DNA of 39,011 nucleotides, from contig JAMCYW010000033.1 in assembly GCA_023473255.1 (NCBI GenBank), positions 1 to 39,011 on the forward strand, given 5' to 3'. Below are positions 27,265-36,734 of the stretch, in pieces. This DNA is from Candidatus Martarchaeota archaeon. GTDB lineage: Archaea; Micrarchaeota; Micrarchaeia; Micrarchaeales; Micrarchaeaceae. Every line of letters starts with the position of its first letter. Position 1 is the stretch's first letter. Both the position numbers and the translations under genes were made by a program. The notes under the pieces are model-generated. The model saw nothing but the letters and a program-made list of their open reading frames with translations, was not told the origin of the DNA and ran no database searches.

Positions 27265-27734
27265 GCATAAAACTTACAAGAAGGATTGGCGCCTTGATAT
27301 TGAAGCGCGGCAAGAACAGCATCCGCATAAAGCCCGATTCCATCGACGATGCAAAGAAAGCAATTACTAGGGAGGACATAAGATCGCTAATAAGCAAGGG
27401 AGGCGTATACGCGCTCAAGGAGAAGCATAACGAAAGCAGGTATGCGAAGAATCTTGCAGAAAAGAAAATGGAGGGCAGGAGAAGGGGCCCTGGAAGAAGA
27501 AAGGGAACAGTCAAGGCAAGGACGGGCATGACATACAAGAAGAAGATAAGGGCCCAGCGCAGGATAATAAAGGAGCTCAAGGCCACCAAAGCCATAGACA
27601 ACGAGCTGTTCAAGGAGTTTTACGCCCTAGTGAAAGGAGGCACATTCCAGAACAAGGCATCGCTGATAAACCATATGAAGGGGAAGGGAGTTCAAATAGA
27701 CGATGAGCTGTTCAAGAAGCTAAAGCATATGTGA
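27261..27734 (+). CDS. rpl19e: 50S ribosomal protein L19e
   Basis: LTRRIGALILKRGKNSIRIKPDSIDDAKKAITREDIRSLISKGGVYALKEK...GRRRGPGRRKGTVKARTG. Confidence 0.95.
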   Translation: MSIKLTRRIGALILKRGKNSIRIKPDSIDDAKKAITREDIRSLISKGGVYALKEKHNESRYAKNLAEKKMEGRRRGPGRRKGTVKARTGMTYKKKIRAQRRIIKELKATKAIDNELFKEFYALVKGGTFQNKASLINHMKGKGVQIDDELFKKLKHM

Positions 27735-27739
27735 TATTG

Positions 27740-28285
27740 ATGTACAGCAAGATAAACAGGAGGCGCGCAAGCGCATTGACCAATTACGACAAGAGGCTAG
27801 CCTTATTGAAGAGCGGGCTCACCAGATTGGTAGTTAGGAAAACCAATAAGAGCATAATAGCACAGTTGGTGGGATACAAGAAGGACGGAGATTACATCAT
27901 AGCAAACGCGAATTCCAGCGAACTGAAAAAATTTGAGTGGATGCCGCATAGCAACATACCAACAGCATACCTGACTGGAGCATTGCTTGCAAAAAAAGCC
28001 AAGGACAAGAATGTAGGCGAGGTAGTGCTTGATATGGGAGTTTACAAGCCGGTCAAGTACAACGTCATATTTGCAGCAGCGAAGGGATGCAAGGACAACG
28101 GATTGAAGCTTAAGGAGAATATAGAGTTCAATGAGGATAGGCTGAATGGCAAGCACATATCCGAATATGCAAAGGCAAATAAGGAGAACAAAGTGCAATT
28201 CAGCAGTTATGCGAAGGCCAAGTTCGACGTATCTAAACTGGACGAGATATTTGATTCTGTTAAGAAAAAGATTATAAACGAGTGA
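27740..28285 (+). CDS. rpl18: 50S ribosomal protein L18 (uL18)
   Basis: NYDKRLALLKSGLTRLVVRKTNKSIIAQLVGYKKDGDYIIANANSSELKKF; NIPTAYLTGALLAKKAK. Confidence 0.94.
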   Translation: MYSKINRRRASALTNYDKRLALLKSGLTRLVVRKTNKSIIAQLVGYKKDGDYIIANANSSELKKFEWMPHSNIPTAYLTGALLAKKAKDKNVGEVVLDMGVYKPVKYNVIFAAAKGCKDNGLKLKENIEFNEDRLNGKHISEYAKANKENKVQFSSYAKAKFDVSKLDEIFDSVKKKIINE

Positions 28286-28289
28286 TTAT

Positions 28290-28964
28290 TTGGCAAACTT
28301 TAAAAGCAGACGCTACAACAACGAAGCACAGGCATTCGATGTGAATGGCTGGGAGCCGGTTACGCTGGTCGGCAAGATGGTCAAGGATAGAAGTGTGACC
28401 TCAGTAGAGCAGATATTCAGCATGGGCAAGAATATTGAAGAGGTCGGCATAGTAGAAGCGCTGCTGCCTGGCATGAAAAGCGAGGTTATAGAGATAAAAA
28501 GCGTACAGAGGATGACAAGAAACAACAGGAAGCAGAAGTACAGGGTAACATCTATAGTAGGGGACAGCAACGGCCACGTAGGCGTAGGCATAGCCAAGGA
28601 CGTAGAGGTCAAGGCTGCCATAGACAGCTCCATAAAGAATGCGAAAATGAACATAATGCCCGTAATATTCGGATGCGGATCGTGGCAGTGCACATGCGGC
28701 AAAGGGCACAGCCTTCCATTCACAGTCCAGGGAAAATGCGGAAGCGTAGAGGTAATACTTAAGCCGGCGCCGAGAGGCCTTGGCATAGCTGCAAGCAGGC
28801 CGGTGAGGATGATGCTTGAACTGGCTGGAGTTAAGGACATATGGAGTTTCTCAAGGGGAAGGACCAGGACCAAATTCAATACGCTTATGGCGGTATCTGG
28901 GGCGCTTTCAAGCACATTGAAGATGAAGAACCTTAAGGCTTCCAATATAGCTGAAGTAAAATGA
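28290..28964 (+). CDS. rps5: 30S ribosomal protein S5 (uS5)
   Basis: SVQRMTRNNRKQKYRVTSIVGDSNGHVGVGIAKDVEVKAAIDSSIKNAKMNIMPVIFGCGSWQC...LKPAPRGLGIAASRPVRMMLELAGVKDIWSFSRGRTRT; TTG start. Confidence 0.97.
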   Translation: MANFKSRRYNNEAQAFDVNGWEPVTLVGKMVKDRSVTSVEQIFSMGKNIEEVGIVEALLPGMKSEVIEIKSVQRMTRNNRKQKYRVTSIVGDSNGHVGVGIAKDVEVKAAIDSSIKNAKMNIMPVIFGCGSWQCTCGKGHSLPFTVQGKCGSVEVILKPAPRGLGIAASRPVRMMLELAGVKDIWSFSRGRTRTKFNTLMAVSGALSSTLKMKNLKASNIAEVK

Positions 28965-29049
28965 TTGTAGGCGCTGTGAAGTTTTTCATATATGCAATAT
29001 ATAATATTTTGTTCAGATTTACAATAGCAATTTATATTAGAGTGGTAAT

Positions 29050-29409
29050 ATGAAAGTTTACGTAGACAAGCCATTGTGCACAGGATGCCAGCATTGCAAG
29101 GATGTATGCCCGGTAGCTGTTTTCGAGATGAAGGACAGAAGCAAGCCGGATGAAGTCAATACGGATACCGCACCAGATAACATGAAATGGACAGGGGAGA
29201 GCAACCCACAGGTGCTTGCAAAATGGAAGGATGTCAATGATGGACACAAGCATTTTGCAGAGGCAAACGACGGCACCAGCGGAGGCATATCGGTAGGCGT
29301 AAACGGCGAAGCTTGCATATTATGCCAGGCATGCCTGATACAGTGCGAAGGCGAATGCATCCACATAATAGACGACACCAATGCAGAATATAAATCGATA
29401 TATGCATAA
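29050..29409 (+). CDS. 2x[4Fe-4S] ferredoxin with ~55-aa insertion between cluster motifs
   Basis: CTGCQHCKDVCP and CILCQACLIQCEGEC motifs. Confidence 0.93.
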   Translation: MKVYVDKPLCTGCQHCKDVCPVAVFEMKDRSKPDEVNTDTAPDNMKWTGESNPQVLAKWKDVNDGHKHFAEANDGTSGGISVGVNGEACILCQACLIQCEGECIHIIDDTNAEYKSIYA

Positions 29410-29465
29410 TCCCTTTTTATTCTGCTTCTTCTTTTCTTCTTCTTTATTTTTACTTTGCTTCAAAC
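29410..29465 (+). terminator. Polypyrimidine/T-rich transcription terminator
   Basis: tccctttttattctgcttcttcttttcttcttctttatttttactttgcttc immediately after the ferredoxin stop; T-runs are typical archaeal terminators. Confidence 0.6.
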
Positions 29466-29531
29466 TCTTCAATGCATGATTATTAATATTGCAGGCGCAT
29501 ATACCATAGCCTAGTTCTGCAGGTGTGCGAT

Positions 29532-32237
29532 ATGATAGAATTCGTCGACAAGCCGTTCAGCAATTCGGATAGCTTAGATGTGCTGAACAGCTATGTGAGG
29601 GAGTGGTTTACCAAAAACTTCAGCGAGCTTACGCCTCCGCAGAGATACAGTTTTAAGCTTATCAGCAAGAAAAAGAATATCCTTATCGCAGCTCCAACAG
29701 GCAGCGGTAAGACGATGTCTGCATTCCTATCGATACTCAACTCCTTATTTAACAAATCATTGGAAGGCAAGTTGGAGCGCAAGATATACTGCATATATGT
29801 ATCGCCGCTTAGGTCCCTGAACAATGACATATATAGGAATCTGGGCAAGCCTCTTGAAGAGATATATAAGGCCATAAAAAAGGATAAGGGCATTGACATA
29901 ATAAAGGGCAATATGGCTGAGGTAACAATAGGCGTAAGAACTGGAGACACAAGCCAAAAGGAGAGAAGGCAACAGCTTTCCAAGCCTCCCAATATACTTA
30001 TAACCACGCCTGAAAGCTTGGCCATACTAATAAACTCAGAAAAGTTTATGGAAAACATGAAAGATCTTGAATATATCGTAATAGACGAGATACACGAACT
30101 AGCAAACAACAAGCGCGGCGTCCACCTTTCCCTTTCGGTTGAAAGGCTCCAAAACATGGTGAAAAACGAGATTACCCGAATAGGATTAGGCGCTACGCTA
30201 TACCCTATGGAGGAGGCGGCAAAATTCTTGGTTGGATTTAGGGATGGAAAGCCGAAAGACTGCCTGATAGTGGATGCCTCATGGAGCAAGGAGCTTGACG
30301 TAAAGGCCATGAGTCCGGTTAAGGACATGATAAATTCAAGCAATGAAAAAATAGAGGACTCCATGTATAAGGAGATAAACGATATAATAAAGGCGAGCAA
30401 GACTACGCTCATATTTACCAATACCAGAAGCGGCACTGAACGCGTCGTATTCAACCTTAAAAGGAGGTTTAAGTACGGTGAAGATATAGCTGCACACCAT
30501 AGTTCGCTATCGAGGGATTCAAGGCTGGATGTTGAGGACCTGCTCAAGAAGGGTTCGCTAAAGTGCGCAGTGTCGTCGACAAGCTTGGAACTCGGCGTAG
30601 ATATAGGAACAATAGAGAACGTCATACAGCTTGGCTCGCCGAAGAGCGTCACTAGGGCAATACAGAGGATAGGCAGGGCAGGCCATTCCTTCAGGGCAAA
30701 GGCAAAAGGGGAGATGATAGTGCTTAATAGGGACGACCTTGTGGAATGCACAGTTATGCTTGATGCGGCCTTAAAAAAACATCTTGATTCGTTTACGGTG
30801 CCGATGAATGCGTTGGATGTGCTGGCGCAGCATATAGTCGGCATGTCGCTGAACAAAAAATGGAACGTCGATGAGGCATACGGAGTCGTAAGGTCAAGTT
30901 ATGCATATTCGGGCTTAGAAAAGCACGACTTCATGAGCCTTCTAGATTATTTGTCAGGAAAATACGTAGGATTGGAGAGCAGGCACGTATACGGCAAGAT
31001 ATGGTATGACGAAAGCGAGGGCGCATTTGGGAAGCGCGGGATGTATGCCAAGCCCATATATATGCTGAACCTTGGCACAATACCTGATGAAGTTGCGGTG
31101 AGCGTATTGCTCTCGTCTTCAAAGGCCTGGATAGGCAATATAGAGGAGGAATTCCTTACAAGGCTTAAGCCAGGCGATATCTTCTCATTGGGAGGCAGGC
31201 TTTACAGATTTGAATACGCAAGGGGCACCAAATGCTATGTTTCAGAGGCACATACAAATGCGCCGACCATACCGCCATGGTTCTCAGAGCAGCTGCCGTT
31301 AAGCTATGAGCTGGCAAACGAGATAGGTGAATTTAGGGCGAAGATGTCGGGCATGGTTTTGGAGCACACTGGGAAAAAAAGGAACAGCGCAAATAGAATG
31401 GCAAAAGACGGAGTATACAAGGCACTGAAAAGCGGCAAGATACCTAAGGATGTCTCCGATTTCCTGAGCCTTTATCCGATAGATTCAAACGCCAAACATG
31501 CGATATTCAGCTATTTCGCCGAACAGGCACTTTTCGCAGGGGCAATACCAAGCAATAGGTTCATAGTGATAGAAAGAGCAGATATGGAAAATGCAGATAC
31601 CAATAGCATCGTATTCCATTCGCTATTTGGCAGGAGGATTAATGACGCACTGTCAAGGCTGGCCGCCATCGAAGTTGGGAGGATGCTTGATGAGGACATA
31701 TCCATAATGGTGAATGACAATGGATTCATACTTTCCGTTGGAAAATCAGTAAAATTATCCGACAAGACCATACGCGATGCAATATCAAAGCTCTTGGATG
31801 ACGACATTGAACTCTTGCTAAAAGAGAACATACGCAAAACGGAACTTATGAAGAGGCGCTTCAGGCATGTTGCAGGAAGGAGCTTTATGATATTAAGGAA
31901 TTACAGAGGATGGAAGCAGCCGGTAGGGAGGCAGCAGGTGAATGCACAGATACTGCTCAAGGCAGTAGAGGAGATGGATCCGGGCTTTCCGGTTCTAAAA
32001 GAAACTTATAGGGAGATATTCAACGACGTAATGGATATGGAAAGGACAAAGGAGGTGTTAGGCAGGATAAAATCAGGCGCCATAAAATACGAAATCATAA
32101 AAACAGGCTCGCCTTCGCCTTTCGCACATGCGCTGTTCACTTTCGGGCATGCCGATGTAGTGCTTATGAAAGATAGGCAGGCTTATTTGAAATACCTCCA
32201 CGGATTGGTCATGAAAAGCATAGGTTTGGGTAAGTAA
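29532..32237 (+). CDS. lhr: Lhr-family ATP-dependent helicase
   Basis: AAPTGSGKTMSAFLSILNSL; VIDEIHELANNKRGVHLSLSVERLQ; AHHSSLSRDSRLDVEDLLKKGSLKCAVSSTSLELGVDIG; QRIGRAGH. Confidence 0.95.
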   Translation: MIEFVDKPFSNSDSLDVLNSYVREWFTKNFSELTPPQRYSFKLISKKKNILIAAPTGSGKTMSAFLSILNSLFNKSLEGKLERKIYCIYVSPLRSLNNDIYRNLGKPLEEIYKAIKKDKGIDIIKGNMAEVTIGVRTGDTSQKERRQQLSKPPNILITTPESLAILINSEKFMENMKDLEYIVIDEIHELANNKRGVHLSLSVERLQNMVKNEITRIGLGATLYPMEEAAKFLVGFRDGKPKDCLIVDASWSKELDVKAMSPVKDMINSSNEKIEDSMYKEINDIIKASKTTLIFTNTRSGTERVVFNLKRRFKYGEDIAAHHSSLSRDSRLDVEDLLKKGSLKCAVSSTSLELGVDIGTIENVIQLGSPKSVTRAIQRIGRAGHSFRAKAKGEMIVLNRDDLVECTVMLDAALKKHLDSFTVPMNALDVLAQHIVGMSLNKKWNVDEAYGVVRSSYAYSGLEKHDFMSLLDYLSGKYVGLESRHVYGKIWYDESEGAFGKRGMYAKPIYMLNLGTIPDEVAVSVLLSSSKAWIGNIEEEFLTRLKPGDIFSLGGRLYRFEYARGTKCYVSEAHTNAPTIPPWFSEQLPLSYELANEIGEFRAKMSGMVLEHTGKKRNSANRMAKDGVYKALKSGKIPKDVSDFLSLYPIDSNAKHAIFSYFAEQALFAGAIPSNRFIVIERADMENADTNSIVFHSLFGRRINDALSRLAAIEVGRMLDEDISIMVNDNGFILSVGKSVKLSDKTIRDAISKLLDDDIELLLKENIRKTELMKRRFRHVAGRSFMILRNYRGWKQPVGRQQVNAQILLKAVEEMDPGFPVLKETYREIFNDVMDMERTKEVLGRIKSGAIKYEIIKTGSPSPFAHALFTFGHADVVLMKDRQAYLKYLHGLVMKSIGLGK

Positions 32238-32984
32238 ATGATGCTTACTGATGATGTAGAGCTTTTGGACGGGATGCCAATAGCATACGTGAAAAGCATA
32301 AACGCGCTTGCAGTAGCTGATTTGCATTTAGGGTATGAAGGAGTCATGTCCGGAGGGGCTGCCCTGTTGCCCAAAGTGAACCTTTCAAATATAATTAAGG
32401 ACATATCGGCTGCAATAGAAATGACAGGGGCAAAAGAGGTCATAGTTGATGGCGACATTAAGAATGAGTTCTCCAAAGTAAATATTGAGGAATTCAACGA
32501 GCTTTACGATTTCATACAGTTTGGAAGGTCTGCGCACATATCGCTCATATTAATAAAAGGCAACCATGATAATTTTGTCGAGAGGTACAGGGAGCCATTC
32601 AAGCTTGATGTATATAGGCAGGAGGCGGACATCGGCGGATACTTGTTTTTCCATGGCGAAGAGCTCCCGAAGAAAATGACGGCAGGCATTAAGATGCTTG
32701 TAATGGGGCATGAACATCCAGCCATAGGCATATATAATCAGATAGGATTTAAGGAGAAATTAAAATGCTTCCTTTACGGAAAGTATATGGGCGTACCTCT
32801 GCTAATACTGCCGGCCATGAACTATTTTGCGGGAGGGACTGAGATCAATAATGAGCCAAGGGATTCGCTGCTTTCGCCGGTATTCGGAAAGGTGAACCCA
32901 GATAGCATGCACGCAATAGCGATAGGATACGGCTCAACCATGGATTTTGGAAAGGTTGGCAAACTGCGCAGGCTGAAAGCATAG
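32238..32984 (+). CDS. Metallophosphoesterase, Lhr-associated type
   Basis: VADLHLGYEG; VDGDIKNEF; LIKGNHDNF; VMGHEHPAIG; abuts lhr. Confidence 0.92.
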   Translation: MMLTDDVELLDGMPIAYVKSINALAVADLHLGYEGVMSGGAALLPKVNLSNIIKDISAAIEMTGAKEVIVDGDIKNEFSKVNIEEFNELYDFIQFGRSAHISLILIKGNHDNFVERYREPFKLDVYRQEADIGGYLFFHGEELPKKMTAGIKMLVMGHEHPAIGIYNQIGFKEKLKCFLYGKYMGVPLLILPAMNYFAGGTEINNEPRDSLLSPVFGKVNPDSMHAIAIGYGSTMDFGKVGKLRRLKA

Positions 32985-32998
32985 CGCATACTGGCTTT

Positions 32999-34486
32999 TC
33001 ATAACTGCGTAGTGGCCGGCAATAGGCTTATCAGCAAAGCAAGCACTACGACAACAGATAGCACATTAACAACACGCTTATTGTTTATTGAAAGCGTGAA
33101 TATTCTCCATCCGTCAAACCCAGGTATGGGAAGCAGGTTCATTATGCCTATAAGAAAATTTAACATGAACGATATTGCAAACACAGAATAGGCAAAATAC
33201 ATGATGCCCCAGAATGTGTTTGATGGAACCACCTTGCCGGACTCATATAGCGATACGCCTATCAAGCCTATGCGGGATGTTGCATTGAGCGCTTTGGCAG
33301 TGAATGAGTACTTTCCCGTATTTGTCACTACGTTGACGCGCGAACCTGCAAAATCAGAGGATGCAGCAGATATAAGACCGGTGACATTGGTGATATTGTG
33401 CCCATTCCATGAAATTATGTGCATTCCGGGCTTAAGCACCCCGTATGCAGGATAGCCGACAGATGTATTTTTTATGAATATGCCAGTATTGTATGAAATG
33501 CCATGCGTGGCATATCCGTTGTAGATTATAGGTATGGTAAGCACCATCAACATGAAGAATATCACAGTTGCTACAAAATTTGCAGATACGCCGGCTGACG
33601 ATATCTTGTTCTGCTTCAGTTTGCTTAGTGCAAGAACCTTCTTTTCGTCGGGTTCAACAAACGCGCCTACCGGGATGATGCCAAACATCAGGAGGCCTAT
33701 CTGCTTAAGCTTGACTTTTGACAGCGAGGATAGTATGCCATGCGAAAATTCGTGTATTATGAGCAGTATCGCAAGCGATACGATGCCTGCAAATAGCGGC
33801 AGCGTAACGCCAGGAAGCGCAATGGTTGCGCCAGCAGACTGGCTCGCTAGCGTAGCTACAGTAGGATGCAGAACAAGTAGGTAGATTATATATGATGCAT
33901 TATAGACAAGCGCAAATATCACAAACAGCGCAAACCCTCCGACCAAGGCAAGCAGCCTTATTATCTCCGAATATATAGGAACATTTGTTATGCTGCCGAT
34001 ATATGCAGTAAATGATGGCAGCGAATGTATGCCGGCAGGGAGAAGGCTTTGAAGTTGCGGGCTCCGTATAAATGCAAGAGAATAGCTTATAAACGGCAGC
34101 ACAAATATCATTATTGCCATTAGCGAGGCAAGGCTTGCAGCATAGAACTTCTTGCTCACCTGCTTGCCCAGTATAAAGTAGGACAGTACGCCGAAGCCGA
34201 GGATTATGCCCCATGTCGCCATCGCATTCCAGAATGCAGAATGGCTGCGCGCCAGCTTATGCACAGTGGTTATGCCTGCCTTTGTGCCTACAAGGTAAAA
34301 GCCGAAGCCTCCTGCCGTGCTTTTGATGCGCTTGATTGCTATGCCGCTCATAATAAGCAGAAAGATGGCTACAGCAAGCTTTGCAAGTATGCCAATGTAT
34401 GGCAGCAAGTATAAACCGTAGATGGCCATTATGGTTCCAAGGAACACCAATGCGAACCCAATGTTCGGATTATTTTTTTTATCCAT
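32999..34486 (-). CDS. Site-2 protease family (M50) intramembrane metalloprotease with PDZ-like segment
   Basis: LLIIHEFSHGILS (HExxH), NLLPIPGFDGWRIF, multiple TMs. Starts at 34516 or 34528 are also possible. Confidence 0.93.
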   Translation of the reverse strand: MDKKNNPNIGFALVFLGTIMAIYGLYLLPYIGILAKLAVAIFLLIMSGIAIKRIKSTAGGFGFYLVGTKAGITTVHKLARSHSAFWNAMATWGIILGFGVLSYFILGKQVSKKFYAASLASLMAIMIFVLPFISYSLAFIRSPQLQSLLPAGIHSLPSFTAYIGSITNVPIYSEIIRLLALVGGFALFVIFALVYNASYIIYLLVLHPTVATLASQSAGATIALPGVTLPLFAGIVSLAILLIIHEFSHGILSSLSKVKLKQIGLLMFGIIPVGAFVEPDEKKVLALSKLKQNKISSAGVSANFVATVIFFMLMVLTIPIIYNGYATHGISYNTGIFIKNTSVGYPAYGVLKPGMHIISWNGHNITNVTGLISAASSDFAGSRVNVVTNTGKYSFTAKALNATSRIGLIGVSLYESGKVVPSNTFWGIMYFAYSVFAISFMLNFLIGIMNLLPIPGFDGWRIFTLSINNKRVVNVLSVVVVLALLISLLPATTQL

Positions 34487-34585
34487 GTTTTTAGCACCAT
34501 CCGCTTGATTGCACATGCTTTGCCGCACGGATATATTATAAATACGTCGGTAAGCTAGACATTATAGGTATTGCATGCAAATGGT

Positions 34586-34607
34586 ATTTATAACTTGAAT
34601 TATAAAT
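34586..34607. promoter_or_regulatory. Perfect inverted repeat atttataa-cttgaa-ttataaat over the MBF1 promoter
   Basis: 8-bp perfect arms with 6-nt spacer, overlapping TATA-like sequence 16 nt before the MBF1 ATG. Confidence 0.6.
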
Positions 34608-34622
34608 GGTGTATGTGATTTC

Positions 34623-35072
34623 ATGGAGGATTGCGAACTTTGTGGGAGGCAGACCGAGATAGCATATGTTGCTTTGGTAGAGGATGTAGAACTTAGGGTT
34701 TGCCCCAAATGCGCAAAGGGCAAAAAGATAATATCGTCTGAAGGGCGGGGCAGGGCGCAGAAAGGCGCTGCGGCAGCAAAGGCTGAAAAAGGCGATGGGC
34801 CTGCATTGATTGAAGATTACGGGCGCACCATAAAGGAGGCGAGAGAGAGGCTGAAGATGCCGCTGAAGGTGCTTGCCGAGATGATAAACGAAAAGGAGAC
34901 GTTTCTCAACAGGGTAGAAGCGCAGCGCACTACGCCCCCTGAAGCGCTTGTAAGGAAGCTTGAAAAGACGCTCAGCATAAAGCTGATAGAGCAGGAAAAG
35001 ATCGGCGAAAGCAGGCGCCCCGGCATCAAGGGAGAAAAGGCTACGCTCGGAGACTTTATAGGCACAAAATGA
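34623..35072 (+). CDS. Archaeal MBF1-like protein (zinc ribbon + Xre HTH)
   Basis: CELCGRQTEIAYVALVEDVELRVCPKCAKG; DYGRTIKEARERLKMPLKVLAEMINEKETFLNRVEAQRTTPPEALVRKLEKTLSIKLIE. Confidence 0.94.
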   Translation: MEDCELCGRQTEIAYVALVEDVELRVCPKCAKGKKIISSEGRGRAQKGAAAAKAEKGDGPALIEDYGRTIKEARERLKMPLKVLAEMINEKETFLNRVEAQRTTPPEALVRKLEKTLSIKLIEQEKIGESRRPGIKGEKATLGDFIGTK

Positions 35073-35076
35073 TTCT

Positions 35077-36126
35077 ATGTCAGTAGACCTTAGCAAATTG
35101 ATAAGCAGGCGCAAGATAGATCTTGCCGAGCTGAACGGCAAAACAGTAGCCATAGACGCATACAACGTGCTCTATCAATTCCTTTCGATAATACGGCAGC
35201 CGGACGGCTCGCTGCTTATGGATTCCAAAGGCAGGGTCACAAGCCATCTTTCAGGGCTGTTTTACAGGACCATAGACATCATCGGGTATGGCATAAAGCC
35301 GATATATGTATTTGATGGGCTGCCTTCGGCACTTAAGCAGAAAACAATAGAGGCTAGGATGACTAGGCGGAATGATGCATATAAAGCATGGGAGAGCGCA
35401 AGAGAAGCTGGCAACCTTGAAGGCGCCAGGATGCATGCGCAGGCGAGCAGCAGGGTAGACAAGAATATAGTAGAATCATCCAAAAAGCTGCTTGATTATA
35501 TGGGCGTAGCATACATAAGCGCCCCAAGCGAAGGAGAGGGGCAGGCGAGCTACATGTGCAAAAACGGACAGGTATACGCTGTGGGCAGCCAGGACTATGA
35601 CACGCTGCTTTTCGGCGCTAAAAACGTAGTCAGGAATTTGACGTTTTCCGGAAGGAGGAAACTCCCCAAAAAAAACGTCTATGTAAATGTCGAGCCTGAG
35701 CTCGTTAACTTAGACGATACGCTCAATGCACTTGGAATAAGCAATAGGCAGTTGGTATGGATAGGCATAATGCTGGGAACCGATTTCAATGATGGAATTA
35801 AGGGAGTAGGTCCTAAAACTGCTTTGAAAATTGCCAAGGGCGCAAAATCGATAGACGACATAAAGGCATACATAATGCAAAAGTACAATCAAGAGTTTGA
35901 ATTGCCCATTGAAGATGTAGAAAGCCTTTTCTTAAACCCCGAAGTGGTTGATATAGACGATAAATTTATTGCAGACGCCAGGGCAATACACCCGGATGTT
36001 GAGGGCATAGTGGGCTTCATGTGCGGCGAACATGAATTTTTAGAGGATAGGATTAGGAAATTTGCTAACGTTCTGGTAGATAAGTCCAGCAAGGCAAAAC
36101 AATCAACAATAGGCACGTGGTTTTGA
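35077..36126 (+). CDS. fen: Flap endonuclease 1
   Basis: VAIDAYNVLYQFLSIIRQPDGSLLMDSKGRVTSHLSGLFYRT; APSEGEGQASYMCK; GTDFNDGIKGVGPKTALKI; C-terminal PIP box QSTIGTWF. Confidence 0.98.
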   Translation: MSVDLSKLISRRKIDLAELNGKTVAIDAYNVLYQFLSIIRQPDGSLLMDSKGRVTSHLSGLFYRTIDIIGYGIKPIYVFDGLPSALKQKTIEARMTRRNDAYKAWESAREAGNLEGARMHAQASSRVDKNIVESSKKLLDYMGVAYISAPSEGEGQASYMCKNGQVYAVGSQDYDTLLFGAKNVVRNLTFSGRRKLPKKNVYVNVEPELVNLDDTLNALGISNRQLVWIGIMLGTDFNDGIKGVGPKTALKIAKGAKSIDDIKAYIMQKYNQEFELPIEDVESLFLNPEVVDIDDKFIADARAIHPDVEGIVGFMCGEHEFLEDRIRKFANVLVDKSSKAKQSTIGTWF

Positions 36127-36231
36127 TTTATAGCACATGCCGTAAACTATCTGTAGATAAGGTAGGCTTTTACTACACAAGCTTTTTATTTATGCGCAGG
36201 GCAAAGAGATTGTCTTATTTTAGGTGATATT

Positions 36232-36732
36232 ATGGCGAAAAAAGGGCAAAACAATAATGATTTGCATGAACCTGATGATTTTGACGAATTGAACATCATA
36301 CTCAATAAGATGCTCAAGGAAGTGACAGGGGAGCTCATGAAGGAGGGGCAAAAGGATGGCAAGCCGCCCATAGTGTTGAATTTCAACCTTGAGATAGGCA
36401 ACCTTGGATATGGAAAGCCGCAAAAACGCTTGCAGGAACCCCAAGTACAGCCAGGCGAACCGCTGCAGCCAAATAGCGAGCCCATATTTGAGGTATCAAA
36501 TAGCAATGATAAGATAACAATAATAGCGGAGATGCAAAATTTCCGGAAGGAGGAGATAAAGGTAAGCGGCAAAAGCCGCAATATATCAATAGATGCAACA
36601 GGAAGGAACGGCACATACCATAGGGAGATAACCATTGATTTTAATGTAAAACCAAAAGATATAAAAACAAATTACAACAATGGAATACTTGAAATCATGG
36701 TCCAGAAAGGGCAGAATGGAAAAAAGAATTAA
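36232..36732 (+). CDS. Hsp20/alpha-crystallin-like small heat-shock protein
   Basis: PIFEVSNSNDKITIIAEMQNFRKEEIKVSGKSRNISIDATGRNGTYHREITIDFNVKPKDIKTNYNNGILEIMVQK; aggtgat SD before the ATG. Confidence 0.75.
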   Translation: MAKKGQNNNDLHEPDDFDELNIILNKMLKEVTGELMKEGQKDGKPPIVLNFNLEIGNLGYGKPQKRLQEPQVQPGEPLQPNSEPIFEVSNSNDKITIIAEMQNFRKEEIKVSGKSRNISIDATGRNGTYHREITIDFNVKPKDIKTNYNNGILEIMVQKGQNGKKN

Positions 36733-36734
36733 AC

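Noticed and set aside
29591-30856. 421-aa minus-strand ORF antisense to lhr
   Set aside because: Ser/Leu/Ile-rich translation with no family signature; explained as a shadow ORF of a well-supported helicase with biased codon use.
34536-35165. 209-aa minus-strand ORF over MBF1 and the FEN1 start
   Set aside because: Covers two well-supported plus-strand genes and their promoter region; no domain.
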